Shown here in pieces: positions 32,757-41,109 of a DNA stretch of 64,000 bases. A program made the translations under genes and the position numbers. This DNA comes from PWQG01 sp050486205 (GTDB lineage Bacteria > Pseudomonadota > Gammaproteobacteria > Pseudomonadales > Pseudohongiellaceae). Each line of letters opens with the position of its first letter. Positions within the stretch are counted from its first letter, which is position 1. The notes under the pieces were generated by a model, which was given only the letters and a program-made list of their open reading frames with translations, was not told where the DNA came from and did no database searches. The stretch is taken from contig JBJHCW010000011.1 of the NCBI GenBank assembly GCA_050486205.1, positions 25,203-89,202 on the forward strand. The letters run 5' to 3'.

Positions 32757-34159
32757 AAAAAATAATCAAATTTGCCAGTATGTCACTGTCAGGCCTTGCC
32801 CTGGCATTTTCAGCACAAGTCCATGCACAACAGCCAGCTGCAAACCTGGCCGACCTGCTCCGCGCCGTTGAGGAAAACCGGGTTGTAGAATCCGAAGAGC
32901 ATCGTGAGCGCGAACAGCGATTCCAGCAGCAGGCCAACCAGCAACAGCAGATTCTTGATGAGGTACGTGAGCGTATCTCTGAAGAAGAGGCCGAGAACGC
33001 ACGGCTGGAGAATCAGTTCGATGAAAATCGGCAGCTGTTGGCCGAGCGCCGCGCACAGCTGCGTGAGGTGCGTGCCAACCTGAACGAGCTTCTGGGTACC
33101 ATCCAGGGTGTGGCCGGCGACTTCCGCGGCATTTTCGACAACTCCCTGATCAGCGCCCAGTATCCGGGTCGCAACGAGTTTCTGGATTCCTTCATCGAGC
33201 GGGTTGCCAGTGATACCGAGCAGGTACGTGTCGATGAAATCGAGCGTTTCTGGTACTACATGCAGCAGGAAATGACCGAGTCAGGGCGTGTTGTGCAATA
33301 CACTGACCGCGTTGGCCTGCCGTCCGGTGAACAGGAAAACCGCACCATTACCCGTATCGGTTCCTTCAATGCCATCGCTGATGGTGAGTACATGTCCTAC
33401 ACAGGTCGTGTAGGTCACCTGCAGGTGCTGCCGCGTCAGCCCTCTGACCGTATCCTTTCCCAGGCGCGCGCCCTGGAAAACGCAGCGGGTCAGGGTGGCA
33501 TGTACCGTGTTGGTATCGACCCCACAGGCGCCATGGGCGGCAGCTTCATGCAGAACCTGATCAACTTCCCGACATGGGATGAGCAGGTCACTGAAAACGC
33601 CGGTATCATCGGTTTCATCATTATCGGCATCGGTTTGATCGCCATTCTGGTGGCATTGATCCGTTCCTTCATGCTGACAATGGTAGCCGCCAAGGTTAAC
33701 GCACAGGTCAAGGCTGACAAGGCCAGCAAGAACAACCCGCTGGGTCGTATCCTGCTGGTGGCCGAGTCCAACCCCAATGTGGACACCGAAACACTTGAGC
33801 TCAAGCTGGGTGAGGCCATCCTGCAGGAAACCCCTGCGCTGGAGCGCTTCCTGACCTTCATCAAGATCATCGCAACGGTTGCACCGCTGATGGGTCTGTT
33901 GGGTACAGTGACCGGTATGATCCAGGTCTTCCAGCAGATCACGGTTTATGGTGCCGGTGACCCGACCATCATGGCCGGTGGTATCTCCATGGCCCTGATG
34001 ACCACGGTACTGGGTATCACGGTGGCGATCCCGACTGTACTGATGCACACATGGGTGAAGAGCAAGAGTGACCGCATCATCCATATTCTGGAAGAGCAGG
34101 CCACTGGCATCATTGCCAAGAAGGCTGAAACTTCTTCCAACCGCGCTCAGCAGGGCTGA
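32753..34159 (+). CDS. TtpC-like MotA/TolQ/ExbB channel protein
   Basis: 468-residue fusion of a periplasmic coiled-coil domain and a TolQ/ExbB-type proton channel domain. Signal peptide residues 1 to about 25 (cut after VHA); Gln/Glu/Arg-rich coiled coil about 38-105; a mixed periplasmic domain to about 280; a transmembrane helix GIIGFIIIGIGLIAILVALI (about 284-303). The ExbB-type pair of helices spans about 363-440, with the family motif APLMGLLGTVTGMIQVF and GGISMALMTTVLGITVAIPTVL. In Vibrio, TtpC is required for TonB2-dependent iron uptake in addition to ExbB2. The start is GTG at 32753, overlapping the previous stop. Confidence 0.9.
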   Translation: MKKIIKFASMSLSGLALAFSAQVHAQQPAANLADLLRAVEENRVVESEEHREREQRFQQQANQQQQILDEVRERISEEEAENARLENQFDENRQLLAERRAQLREVRANLNELLGTIQGVAGDFRGIFDNSLISAQYPGRNEFLDSFIERVASDTEQVRVDEIERFWYYMQQEMTESGRVVQYTDRVGLPSGEQENRTITRIGSFNAIADGEYMSYTGRVGHLQVLPRQPSDRILSQARALENAAGQGGMYRVGIDPTGAMGGSFMQNLINFPTWDEQVTENAGIIGFIIIGIGLIAILVALIRSFMLTMVAAKVNAQVKADKASKNNPLGRILLVAESNPNVDTETLELKLGEAILQETPALERFLTFIKIIATVAPLMGLLGTVTGMIQVFQQITVYGAGDPTIMAGGISMALMTTVLGITVAIPTVLMHTWVKSKSDRIIHILEEQATGIIAKKAETSSNRAQQG

Positions 34160-34170
34160 TAGGGGGTAGT

Positions 34171-34692
34171 ATGTACTTCGCTCTGCTGGACTCGACCGAA
34201 GCGATCATCGACTTCATGAACAGGGGTGGGCAAGTTCTCTGGATCATTGGCGGTCTACTGTTAGTGAAGTGGTCGTTGATCTTCGAGCGGATCTGGTATC
34301 TGTACTCCACACATGCCAAGCGTGTAAAACACACGCTGGCAGTGTGGAACGGGCGCGACGACAAACGATCGTGGCGCGCCCGCCAGATTCGCAACATGAT
34401 GATTTCCGAGGTGAGGCTGGACCTGAAACAGACATTGCCAATGATTGAATCCCTGGTAGTTGTATGTCCACTGCTCGGCCTTATCGGTACTGTGACAGGC
34501 ATGATTGAAGTGTTCTATGTCATGGCCCTGACCGGTGGTGGTGATGCCAAGTCAATGGCTGGTGGTGTTTCAAGGGCCACAATCCCGACCATGGCAGGCA
34601 TGGTGGGCGCTTTGTCCGGAATCTTTGCATCCAACTGGCTGAAAAACCGGATGGATCGGGATCTGGAACTTCTCGAAGACCATATGGCCTGA
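34171..34692 (+). CDS. exbB: ExbB-type proton channel subunit
   Basis: 173-residue inner-membrane ExbB/TolQ/MotA family protein, shorter than the TtpC-like neighbour, that forms the proton channel with ExbD to energise TonB. First transmembrane helix at about residues 22-45; cytoplasmic loop with RSWRARQIRNMMISEV; second and third helices from about residue 90 with the signature CPLLGLIGTVTGMIEVFYVMALTGGGDAKSMAGGVSRA, followed by TIPTMAGMVGALSGIF. Strong AGGGGG ribosome-binding site. Together with the adjacent ExbD and TonB it is the ExbB2 of this locus. Confidence 0.93.
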   Translation: MYFALLDSTEAIIDFMNRGGQVLWIIGGLLLVKWSLIFERIWYLYSTHAKRVKHTLAVWNGRDDKRSWRARQIRNMMISEVRLDLKQTLPMIESLVVVCPLLGLIGTVTGMIEVFYVMALTGGGDAKSMAGGVSRATIPTMAGMVGALSGIFASNWLKNRMDRDLELLEDHMA

Positions 34693-34722
34693 TTTGACAG
34701 ACATTTTGACAAAGGCATAATA

Positions 34723-35133
34723 ATGAAAACTGGTTTAATGAAGAGACGTGGTGAGGAAGAAGCCACCGGGGAAATCGATCTGACCCCGATGCTGGATGTG
34801 GTTTTTATCCTCTTGATCTTCTTTATCGTGACCTCGGTGTTTATTACCGAGGCGGGTATTGACGTCACAAAACCTGAAGCGTCCACTGCCGAGCCTCGCT
34901 CCCAGGATCTGATCCTGATTGCGATCAGCCCGGAAGGCGAAATCTGGATCGATGGAGAAGCCATTGATCCTCGCTTTGTCCGACAGCGCTTCGAAAGGCG
35001 TCTGGCTGAAACGCCAAACGCTTCTGTGGTGATCCAGGGCGACCAGGCAGCACAGAATGAGCATGTGATGACCATACTCAGGGCCGCGAGGGATGCGGAA
35101 ATTACTCAAGTATCAATCTCGACGGAGAATTAA
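34723..35133 (+). CDS. exbD: ExbD/TolR-family protein
   Basis: 136-residue biopolymer-transport protein with one N-terminal transmembrane helix (about residues 23-43). It carries the proton-path aspartate in EIDLTPMLDVVFILLIFFIVTSVF (Asp at about 25). The periplasmic domain contains IAISPEGEIWIDGEAID and VVIQGDQAAQNEHVMTILRAARDAEITQVSIST. Full length for ExbD. It follows exbB by 30 bp and is two bases ahead of tonB. Confidence 0.94.
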   Translation: MKTGLMKRRGEEEATGEIDLTPMLDVVFILLIFFIVTSVFITEAGIDVTKPEASTAEPRSQDLILIAISPEGEIWIDGEAIDPRFVRQRFERRLAETPNASVVIQGDQAAQNEHVMTILRAARDAEITQVSISTEN

Positions 35134-35135
35134 CG

Positions 35136-35741
35136 ATGATAGCTGTCAGATGGTTCGTATCGATGCTACTCGCCGCGGGTATCACACTGGGTCTTTTCTA
35201 CTTCATGCAGGCCCTGATTGCGACGGGTTCCCAGCTGGATCAGCGACGCGATATCGTTCGCATTGTTGATGCAACCATGCCTGAAATTGTCATGGAAGTG
35301 GTGCGTGAGGTAGAGCGTCCCGAAGCCATGGACGATATTCCGGAACCGCCGCCAAGCCAGCCGGATCGTGACTTCCAGATGGATGCCGGTAATCTCGGCA
35401 TCCAGACTGCCCAGGTTGCTGTAGACGTGGGAGTGGATGTTGGTTTCAGTGGTATTGGCGCATCTGACGGTGAAATGCTGCCGCTGGTTAACGTTCAGCC
35501 GACCTACCCGACACGTGCCGCACAACGCGGCATCGAAGGTTGGGCCCAGGTACGTTTCACGGTAACTGCAGCCGGTGGCGTGCGTGACGTGGAAGTGGTT
35601 GATGCCGAACCACCGAACATTTTTAACAGCGCCGCAATACGCGCAGCCGAACGGTTTCGTTTCCAGCCACGTGTGGTAGGTGGCGAAGCGGTTGACGTGC
35701 CCGGCGTCCAATATGTATTCCGATTCCAGTTGGAGGATTGA
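35136..35741 (+). CDS. tonB: TonB2-type energy transducer
   Basis: 201-residue TonB. N-terminal membrane anchor RWFVSMLLAAGITLGLFYFMQALI (about residues 5-28) is followed by a short proline/glutamate segment (DDIPEPPPSQPD) in place of the long Pro-rich spacer of TonB1. The C-terminal domain begins LVNVQPTYPTRAAQRGIEGWAQVRFTV, with the YP and EGWV/AxVxF motifs, and ends AAIRAAERFRFQPRVV. The short spacer is characteristic of TonB2 proteins that work with TtpC. It would drive uptake through TonB-dependent outer-membrane receptors, none of which is encoded in this window. Confidence 0.93.
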   Translation: MIAVRWFVSMLLAAGITLGLFYFMQALIATGSQLDQRRDIVRIVDATMPEIVMEVVREVERPEAMDDIPEPPPSQPDRDFQMDAGNLGIQTAQVAVDVGVDVGFSGIGASDGEMLPLVNVQPTYPTRAAQRGIEGWAQVRFTVTAAGGVRDVEVVDAEPPNIFNSAAIRAAERFRFQPRVVGGEAVDVPGVQYVFRFQLED

Positions 35742-35744
35742 ACC

Positions 35745-37100
35745 ATGATGAAATCCTGGTACAGCCGATGTAAATCCGGACTGGGTATCGCAGCCCTGGC
35801 TGCGGTTGGGCTTGCTTTCCAGCCGATGCCTGTCATCGCAGATGACGACGACGGTCCGAGGCAGCCGCCACCGACACGTACTTCTGATGTGCTGAGTGAT
35901 CGTGTCTATCGCTCGATCAGCAACATCCAGGAGTGGATGAACCCGGAGGATGGCGGAGAACCTGATCTTGCCCGTGCCAAGCGTGAGCTGGACAATCTCA
36001 ATGAGCGTTATGCCTCGATGAACGATTTCGAGAAATCAACGCTGCTCAGCTTCTATACCAACTATTACCTCGCACGGGACGATATTCCCAATGCACTGGC
36101 AACGTTCGAGCGTATGTTGACCATTGAAAACCTGCGTACCGAGCAGCGACTGCGTGCGCTGCTGGCGCTGGGTCAGATCCATGCCGGTGAAGAGAACTAC
36201 ACGCGCTCAATTGATTATCTGAATCAGTGGCGCGCGCTGTCCGAGACAGAAAACGTCAACGTCTTCCTGTTGCTTGCCAATGCGCACTACAACCTGGAGA
36301 ACTATGACGAGGCAATTCCTTACCTGTTGCAGCACATGGATATGTTGCAACAGGAAGGACGTGAAGTGCGGCGTAACATCTACGCTTTGCTGAACCTGAT
36401 GTATATCGAGCGCGAAGATTACACGGCAGCTCGTGACACCCTGGAAACCATGATTGCACTGTTCGACGAACCAGCAGACTGGCGCAACCTGGCGGCAGTT
36501 TACGGCATGCTTGATGATGATGCACGCCGCATCCAGACGCTGGAGTTGACCTTCACTCTGGGCTACATGGACAACGAAGCGCAGTATATGAACCTGGCCC
36601 AGTCACTGGCTGGCATGGACGCACCCATTCGGGGTATCAAGGTGCTTGAGGAAGGCCTGCGTCAAGGGCATGTGGAAGAAAACGAAACCAACTACCGGCG
36701 TTTGACCCAGATGTATATGATGGCGTCCGAGTATGAGCAGGCAGTTGTACCGGCCCAGCGTATGGCCGAGCACGGCGAGGATGGCCAGGCATACGATTAT
36801 CTGGGATACATCTACTACATGAACCGTCAGTTCGAGGACGCTGTAGACGCCCTGCGCACTGCGCTTGATCGTGGCGGACTGGATAACCCGGGTGATGCCC
36901 AGTTGTTCCTGGCCCGCTCACTGGTCGAGCTGGATCGTTTCGACGAAGCCGACGCTGCGGCGCGTCGCGCACGAGAGCTTGGTGTCAATGCGGCGGATTC
37001 CTTTATTACCTATATCGCCAACTCCAAGCAGCGTCACGACACACTTGAGCAGCGCAGGCAGGAGTCGATCGATTACTACCGACCTGCCAGCGGTGAGTAG
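35745..37100 (+). CDS. TPR protein of the TonB2 locus
   Basis: 451-residue periplasmic tetratricopeptide-repeat protein. The signal peptide ends near residue 33 (MPVIA-DDDDG). A run of TPR-like helices follows from about residue 95 to 430, for example LLANAHYNLENYDEAIPYLLQHMDML and YDYLGYIYYMNRQFEDAVDALRTAL. This is the usual last gene of TtpC-TonB2 loci (VC1543-like). Its function is not established; a scaffold role beside TonB/TtpC or receptors is likely. It starts three bases after the tonB stop with GGAGG and closes the operon before the terminator at 37161. Confidence 0.88.
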   Translation: MMKSWYSRCKSGLGIAALAAVGLAFQPMPVIADDDDGPRQPPPTRTSDVLSDRVYRSISNIQEWMNPEDGGEPDLARAKRELDNLNERYASMNDFEKSTLLSFYTNYYLARDDIPNALATFERMLTIENLRTEQRLRALLALGQIHAGEENYTRSIDYLNQWRALSETENVNVFLLLANAHYNLENYDEAIPYLLQHMDMLQQEGREVRRNIYALLNLMYIEREDYTAARDTLETMIALFDEPADWRNLAAVYGMLDDDARRIQTLELTFTLGYMDNEAQYMNLAQSLAGMDAPIRGIKVLEEGLRQGHVEENETNYRRLTQMYMMASEYEQAVVPAQRMAEHGEDGQAYDYLGYIYYMNRQFEDAVDALRTALDRGGLDNPGDAQLFLARSLVELDRFDEADAAARRARELGVNAADSFITYIANSKQRHDTLEQRRQESIDYYRPASGE

Positions 37101-37131
37101 GTTTTCTGCCTGACAGGTAGCGTGTCAGAGA

Positions 37132-37159
37132 CTTGAAATCGGGGATTATGTCCCCACAT
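37132..37159 (+). promoter_or_regulatory. Predicted sigma-32 heat-shock promoter for htpG
   Basis: CTTGAA at 37132-37137 and CCCCACAT at 37152-37159 are spaced by 14 bases, a near-perfect match to the RpoH consensus (CTTGAA, 13-14 bases, CCCCATnT). HtpG is a classical sigma-32 target. Transcription would begin near 37166, inside the stem of the terminator that follows. Confidence 0.82.
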
Positions 37160-37160
37160 A

Positions 37161-37197
37161 AAAACCCGACTGTTGACCTCAACAGTCGGGTTTTTTT
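37161..37197 (+). terminator. Intrinsic terminator between TPR gene and htpG
   Basis: The perfect 11-bp stem CCCGACTGTTG (37165-37175) / CAACAGTCGGG (37180-37190) has the loop ACCT and is followed by seven T residues at 37191-37197, with AAAA on the other side. It is a strong Rho-independent terminator for the TonB2-type operon. It lies immediately after the heat-shock -10 box of htpG. Confidence 0.92.
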
Positions 37198-37234
37198 ATG
37201 TATCTGTAGCGCAAACAAGTCAGGGGTTGCTGGA

Positions 37235-39160
37235 ATGACAACGGAGACAAAGAAGGAAACACGGGGTTTTGAAACCGAGGCGCGTCAACTGTTGCAGTTG
37301 ATGATTCATTCGCTCTACAGCAACCAGGAGGTTTTCCTGCGTGAGCTGGTGTCCAATGCATCGGATGCCGCCGATAAACTGCGATTTGAAGCACTGTCCA
37401 ATCCGGATCTGTATGAGGGCGACAGCGAACTGGCTGTGACGCTGGAAGTGGACGAAAAGGCTCGCACCATAACGGTGTCGGACAATGGCATCGGCATGAG
37501 TCGTGATGAGGTCATCCGTAACCTGGGTACAATTGCCAGTTCAGGCACTGCACAGTTTCTGCAATCCCTGAGTGGTGATCAGAAAAAAGACTCCCAGTTG
37601 ATCGGACAGTTCGGTGTGGGTTTCTATTCAGCATTCATTGTTGCCAGCGAGGTTGAGGTGATCACTCGCCGGGCAGGTCTGGGTGCCTCTGAGGCGGTGC
37701 GCTGGGTGTCACAAGGCGAAGCTGATTACAGTATCGAACCGACCGAGCGAAAGCAGCGGGGCACAACGGTGATTCTGCATTTACGCGAAGATGCCATTGA
37801 ATTCGCCGAGCCCTATCGTCTGCGACAGATTGTCAAGAAATATGCTGATCATATTTCAATTCCAGTCAGAATGAGAAAGCCCAGCGTCGAGGGTGAGGAT
37901 AAGGACAAGGATCAGTCAAAAGAGGCCGAAACCGCGCCCGAATACGAAACGGTTAACACAGCAAAGGCGCTATGGACCCGTTCGCGCACGGACATCAGTG
38001 ATGAGGAATATACCGAATTCTACAAACATGTAGCGCATGATTATGAGGCGCCGCTGCACTGGAGCCATAACAAGGTTGAAGGCAAACTTGAGTACACGAG
38101 CCTGCTGTACATTCCCAGGCGCGCGCCGTTTGATCTGTGGAATCGTGACGGTGCCCGGGGCCTTAAACTCTACGTACAACGTGTGTTCATCATGGACAAG
38201 GCCGAGCAGTTTTTGCCCTTGTATCTGCGCTTTGTGAAAGGCGTGGTTGATTCGGCCGATCTGTCTCTCAACGTGTCCCGAGAGATCCTGCAGAACGACC
38301 CGGTGGTCGACAATATGCGCAGCGCGCTGACCAAACGGGTGTTGGATATGTTGAACAAGCTGCGCAAGGATGACCCTGCGCAGTATGCCGCGTTCTGGAA
38401 AGAGTTCGGCCAGGTGCTGAAAGAAGGTCCGGGTGAGGACTTCAGCAATCGTGAGGCAATTGCCCGTTTGCTCATGTTCAACAGCACACACTCTGACGGT
38501 GATGCACAGGACCAGGGGCTTGACGACTACGTGGCCCGAATGAAACCCGAACAGGAAAAGATCTACTACGTCATTGCCGACTCACGGAAAGCAGCGCGCA
38601 ACAGCCCGCATCTGGAGATTTTCCGCAAAAAGGGCGTAGAAGTCCTGTTGCTGTCTGACCGGATTGATGAGTGGCTGATGAGCCATCTGCATGAGTTCGA
38701 TGGCAAGGCTTTCCAGGATATCAGTCGCGGCTCTCTGGATCTGGGCAAACTTGAGGATGAGGCCGAAAAAGAAGCGCAACAAAAAACAGAAGAGCAGCTC
38801 AAGCCGCTGACTGAGCGAATTGGAAAGGCGCTCGGCGATCGTGTGGAGTCAGTGCGTGTGACGCATCGTCTCACCGAGTCGCCGGCCTGTCTGGCACTGG
38901 GCGAGCACGACATGGGCGCGCAGATGCGCAAGATAATGGAAGCATCCGGGCAAAGTGTGCCGGACAGCAAGCCGGTATTTGAAATCAATCCGGAGCATCC
39001 CTTGATCGTGAAGCTGAAGACAGAAACAGACGAGGAAAGGTTCTCTGATCTTGCTGCCGTGCTGTTTGATCAGGCTCACCTGGCCGAAGGCGGGCAACTT
39101 GATGATCCCGCCAGCTTTACGCAGAGGCTGAACAAGCTCCTGCTCGAGCTCACACACTGA
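37235..39160 (+). CDS. htpG: Molecular chaperone HtpG (Hsp90)
   Basis: 641-residue bacterial Hsp90, a dimeric ATP-dependent chaperone. GHKL ATPase motifs are ELVSNASDAADKLRFEAL (about residues 30-47), VSDNGIGMSRDEV (about 85-97), GTIASSGTAQFL and GQFGVGFYSAFIV. The middle domain contains LYVQRVFIMDKAEQFLPLYLRFVKGVVDSADLSLNVSREILQ. The C-terminal dimerisation domain ends the protein, without the eukaryotic MEEVD tail. The ATG at 37235 is chosen from the family N-terminus (ETRGFETEARQLLQLMIHS); an in-frame start at 37133 would lie inside the promoter and terminator. RpoH-dependent expression is expected. Confidence 0.97.
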   Translation: MTTETKKETRGFETEARQLLQLMIHSLYSNQEVFLRELVSNASDAADKLRFEALSNPDLYEGDSELAVTLEVDEKARTITVSDNGIGMSRDEVIRNLGTIASSGTAQFLQSLSGDQKKDSQLIGQFGVGFYSAFIVASEVEVITRRAGLGASEAVRWVSQGEADYSIEPTERKQRGTTVILHLREDAIEFAEPYRLRQIVKKYADHISIPVRMRKPSVEGEDKDKDQSKEAETAPEYETVNTAKALWTRSRTDISDEEYTEFYKHVAHDYEAPLHWSHNKVEGKLEYTSLLYIPRRAPFDLWNRDGARGLKLYVQRVFIMDKAEQFLPLYLRFVKGVVDSADLSLNVSREILQNDPVVDNMRSALTKRVLDMLNKLRKDDPAQYAAFWKEFGQVLKEGPGEDFSNREAIARLLMFNSTHSDGDAQDQGLDDYVARMKPEQEKIYYVIADSRKAARNSPHLEIFRKKGVEVLLLSDRIDEWLMSHLHEFDGKAFQDISRGSLDLGKLEDEAEKEAQQKTEEQLKPLTERIGKALGDRVESVRVTHRLTESPACLALGEHDMGAQMRKIMEASGQSVPDSKPVFEINPEHPLIVKLKTETDEERFSDLAAVLFDQAHLAEGGQLDDPASFTQRLNKLLLELTH

Positions 39161-39204
39161 CGGACTGACAGTCGGTCAGTGTGCCTGCTGTAAGGCGGCT
39201 GCCA

Positions 39205-39231
39205 AGCCCCGACACTTGTTGTGTCGGGGCT
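39205..39231. terminator. Hairpin between convergent htpG and argS
   Basis: The perfect 11-bp stem AGCCCCGACAC (39205-39215) / GTGTCGGGGCT (39221-39231) with a TTGTT loop lies between the two convergent stops. Neither side has a proper T tract. A shared bidirectional transcription stop is likely from position. Confidence 0.72.
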
Positions 39232-39241
39232 ATCCAGTTTG

Positions 39242-40984
39242 TCACATTCGCTGCAGGGTCTTGATGCCGAGCAGGCCAAGGCCTCGATCCAGTGTTTCCA
39301 CGGTCAGGCTGGCCAGCGCCAGTCTGTTCAGCTGCTGGGCCTCTGTCTCCGCGGTCAGTATCGGGCAGTTTTCGTAGAAGCGCATGAAAACACCCGCAAG
39401 CTCGAACAGATACAGGCACAGGTGGCTGGGCAAGCAGTCGTTACCCACCATTTGAACGGTTTCCGGGAACTGCAACAGTTTCATGGCCAGTGCACGCTCT
39501 TCGGCCGCAGACAGCTCACCCAGTCTGGCACCGGCCACTTTGCCCTCAACTTCCGGGCGACGAAGGATGCTGCGTATCCGGGCACAGGCATACAACATAT
39601 AGGGTGCCGTATTGCCGTCGAATGACAACATGGCGCCCCAGTCGAATATGTAGTCGCTGTTGCGGTTCTTGCTGAGGTCTGCGTACTTTACCGCGCCGAT
39701 GCCCACCGCGTCGCCGATGATGGTTTTTTCATCAGCTGACAGATCTGGATTCTTCTCTTCCACCAGGGACTGCGCGCGTCGGGTCGCTTCGTTCAGCAGA
39801 TCGCTGAGTTTTACTGTATCACCGCTGCGCGTTTTAAAGGGCTTGCCGTCCTCACCCATCATGGTGCCGTAGGCAATATGTTCCAGTGAACAGTTTTCAG
39901 AAGCAAAACCGGCTTTACGCGCAATTGCAAAAACCTGTTGGAAGTGAAGGCTCTGCCGGGCATCCACCACATAAAGCACCCGGTCGGCAGCCAGAGTCTG
40001 GCACCGGTACCGGACCGCAGCCAGATCTGTCGTGGCGTAGAGAAATCCGCCATCACGTTTCTTGATGATGGCGGGCAGGGTGTTTCCGTCCTTGCCCTTG
40101 AACTCGTCCAGAAACACGCATTGCGCACCGTCTGATTCGGTCAGCAGATTTTTTGCAGAAAGCTCATTAACAATGTCATCCAACATATTGTTATAAAAGC
40201 TTTCTGCTCGCAAGTCGTCGCGGGTCAGCAGGACGCCCAGGCGTGCATAGGCTGCCTCACAGTGATTCAGTGATTCCTCAATAAAGTGCTGCCACATGGT
40301 CTTGCAGTGCTCATCCCCCTGTTGCAGTCTGACAACATAGGCACGGGCTTTGTCGGCAAAGTCCGGTTCGGCATCAAATCGCTCTTTGGCTGCGCGATAG
40401 AACTGTTCCAGATCGGCCAGTTCTGTTGACAGTGCCGTGTCGTCTTCGCTCAGGGATTCCAGATGCGCGATCAGCATGCCGAACTGGGTTCCCCAGTCAC
40501 CGACATGATTCTGTCTGATGACATTGTGACCCAGCGCCTGCAGGACTCTGACAATTGCATCGCCGATGATGGTCCCACGCAGGTGACCAACGTGCATTTC
40601 CTTGGCCAGATTCGGACTGGAATAATCTACAACCACGTTTTCGGGCTGGGCTGTCTGGATTATCAACGCATCGGGAGATTCAATGATATGGTTGGCGCGG
40701 CTTACCAGCAGGTCATCATTGATAAACAGGTTGATGAAACCCGGTCCTGCCACTTCAGCGTGTCGGATCAGGTCACCGGCGTCCAGCGCGTCCAGTACCT
40801 TTGCAGCCAGCTCGCGCGGGTTGGTTTTCTGCTGTTTGGCGATGGCCATGACACCGTTTGCCTGATAGTCGCCGAATTCCGGGCGCGTTGCGTAGATGAC
40901 ATGTGCCTGGGGTTGTTCGAGTCCTGTCACGGAAGCAATGGCGGTGCTGACCCTGTCGCTCAGAGCCTGTCGGATGGTTTGCAT
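39242..40984 (-). CDS. argS: Arginyl-tRNA synthetase
   Basis: 580-residue class I synthetase charging tRNA-Arg. The N-terminal tRNA-binding domain (QTIRQALSDRVSTAIAS) is followed by the HIGH motif in SSPNLAKEMHVGHLRGTIIGD (about residues 127-147), GDWGTQFGMLI, and the DALR anticodon-binding domain at the C-terminus (YACARIRSILRR; RLALASLTVETLDRGLGLLGI). As in most ArgRS the KMSKS motif is degenerate (GKPFKTRSGDTVKLSDLL). The ATG at 40984 has AGGAC upstream. It is divergent from rluC and convergent with htpG. Confidence 0.96.
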   Translation of the reverse strand: MQTIRQALSDRVSTAIASVTGLEQPQAHVIYATRPEFGDYQANGVMAIAKQQKTNPRELAAKVLDALDAGDLIRHAEVAGPGFINLFINDDLLVSRANHIIESPDALIIQTAQPENVVVDYSSPNLAKEMHVGHLRGTIIGDAIVRVLQALGHNVIRQNHVGDWGTQFGMLIAHLESLSEDDTALSTELADLEQFYRAAKERFDAEPDFADKARAYVVRLQQGDEHCKTMWQHFIEESLNHCEAAYARLGVLLTRDDLRAESFYNNMLDDIVNELSAKNLLTESDGAQCVFLDEFKGKDGNTLPAIIKKRDGGFLYATTDLAAVRYRCQTLAADRVLYVVDARQSLHFQQVFAIARKAGFASENCSLEHIAYGTMMGEDGKPFKTRSGDTVKLSDLLNEATRRAQSLVEEKNPDLSADEKTIIGDAVGIGAVKYADLSKNRNSDYIFDWGAMLSFDGNTAPYMLYACARIRSILRRPEVEGKVAGARLGELSAAEERALAMKLLQFPETVQMVGNDCLPSHLCLYLFELAGVFMRFYENCPILTAETEAQQLNRLALASLTVETLDRGLGLLGIKTLQRM

Positions 40985-41062
40985 GAAATTCTGTCCTGAA
41001 GCCGGTAAATTGGCGCAAAACGCGGATTTTACACCATTACGCTGCGGTTTATAGTCACCCGC

Positions 41063-41071
41063 TGTTATAAT
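41063..41071 (+). promoter_or_regulatory. Predicted extended -10 promoter for rluC
   Basis: TGTTATAAT is a TGn extension joined to a perfect TATAAT at 41066-41071, with no clear -35. Transcription would start near 41078, 32 bases before the rluC ATG. Confidence 0.55.
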
Positions 41072-41109
41072 ACGACCCCCTGTATTTTGCCGGTCAGCCG
41101 AATCCACCC

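Noticed and set aside
16863..41066. The same 14-mer GTCACCCGCTGTTA at 16863-16876 (before gltX) and 41053-41066 (before rluC), both between divergent genes.
   Set aside because: Several shared 14-mers are expected by chance in 64 kb, and the two copies lie in different positions relative to the predicted -10 boxes.
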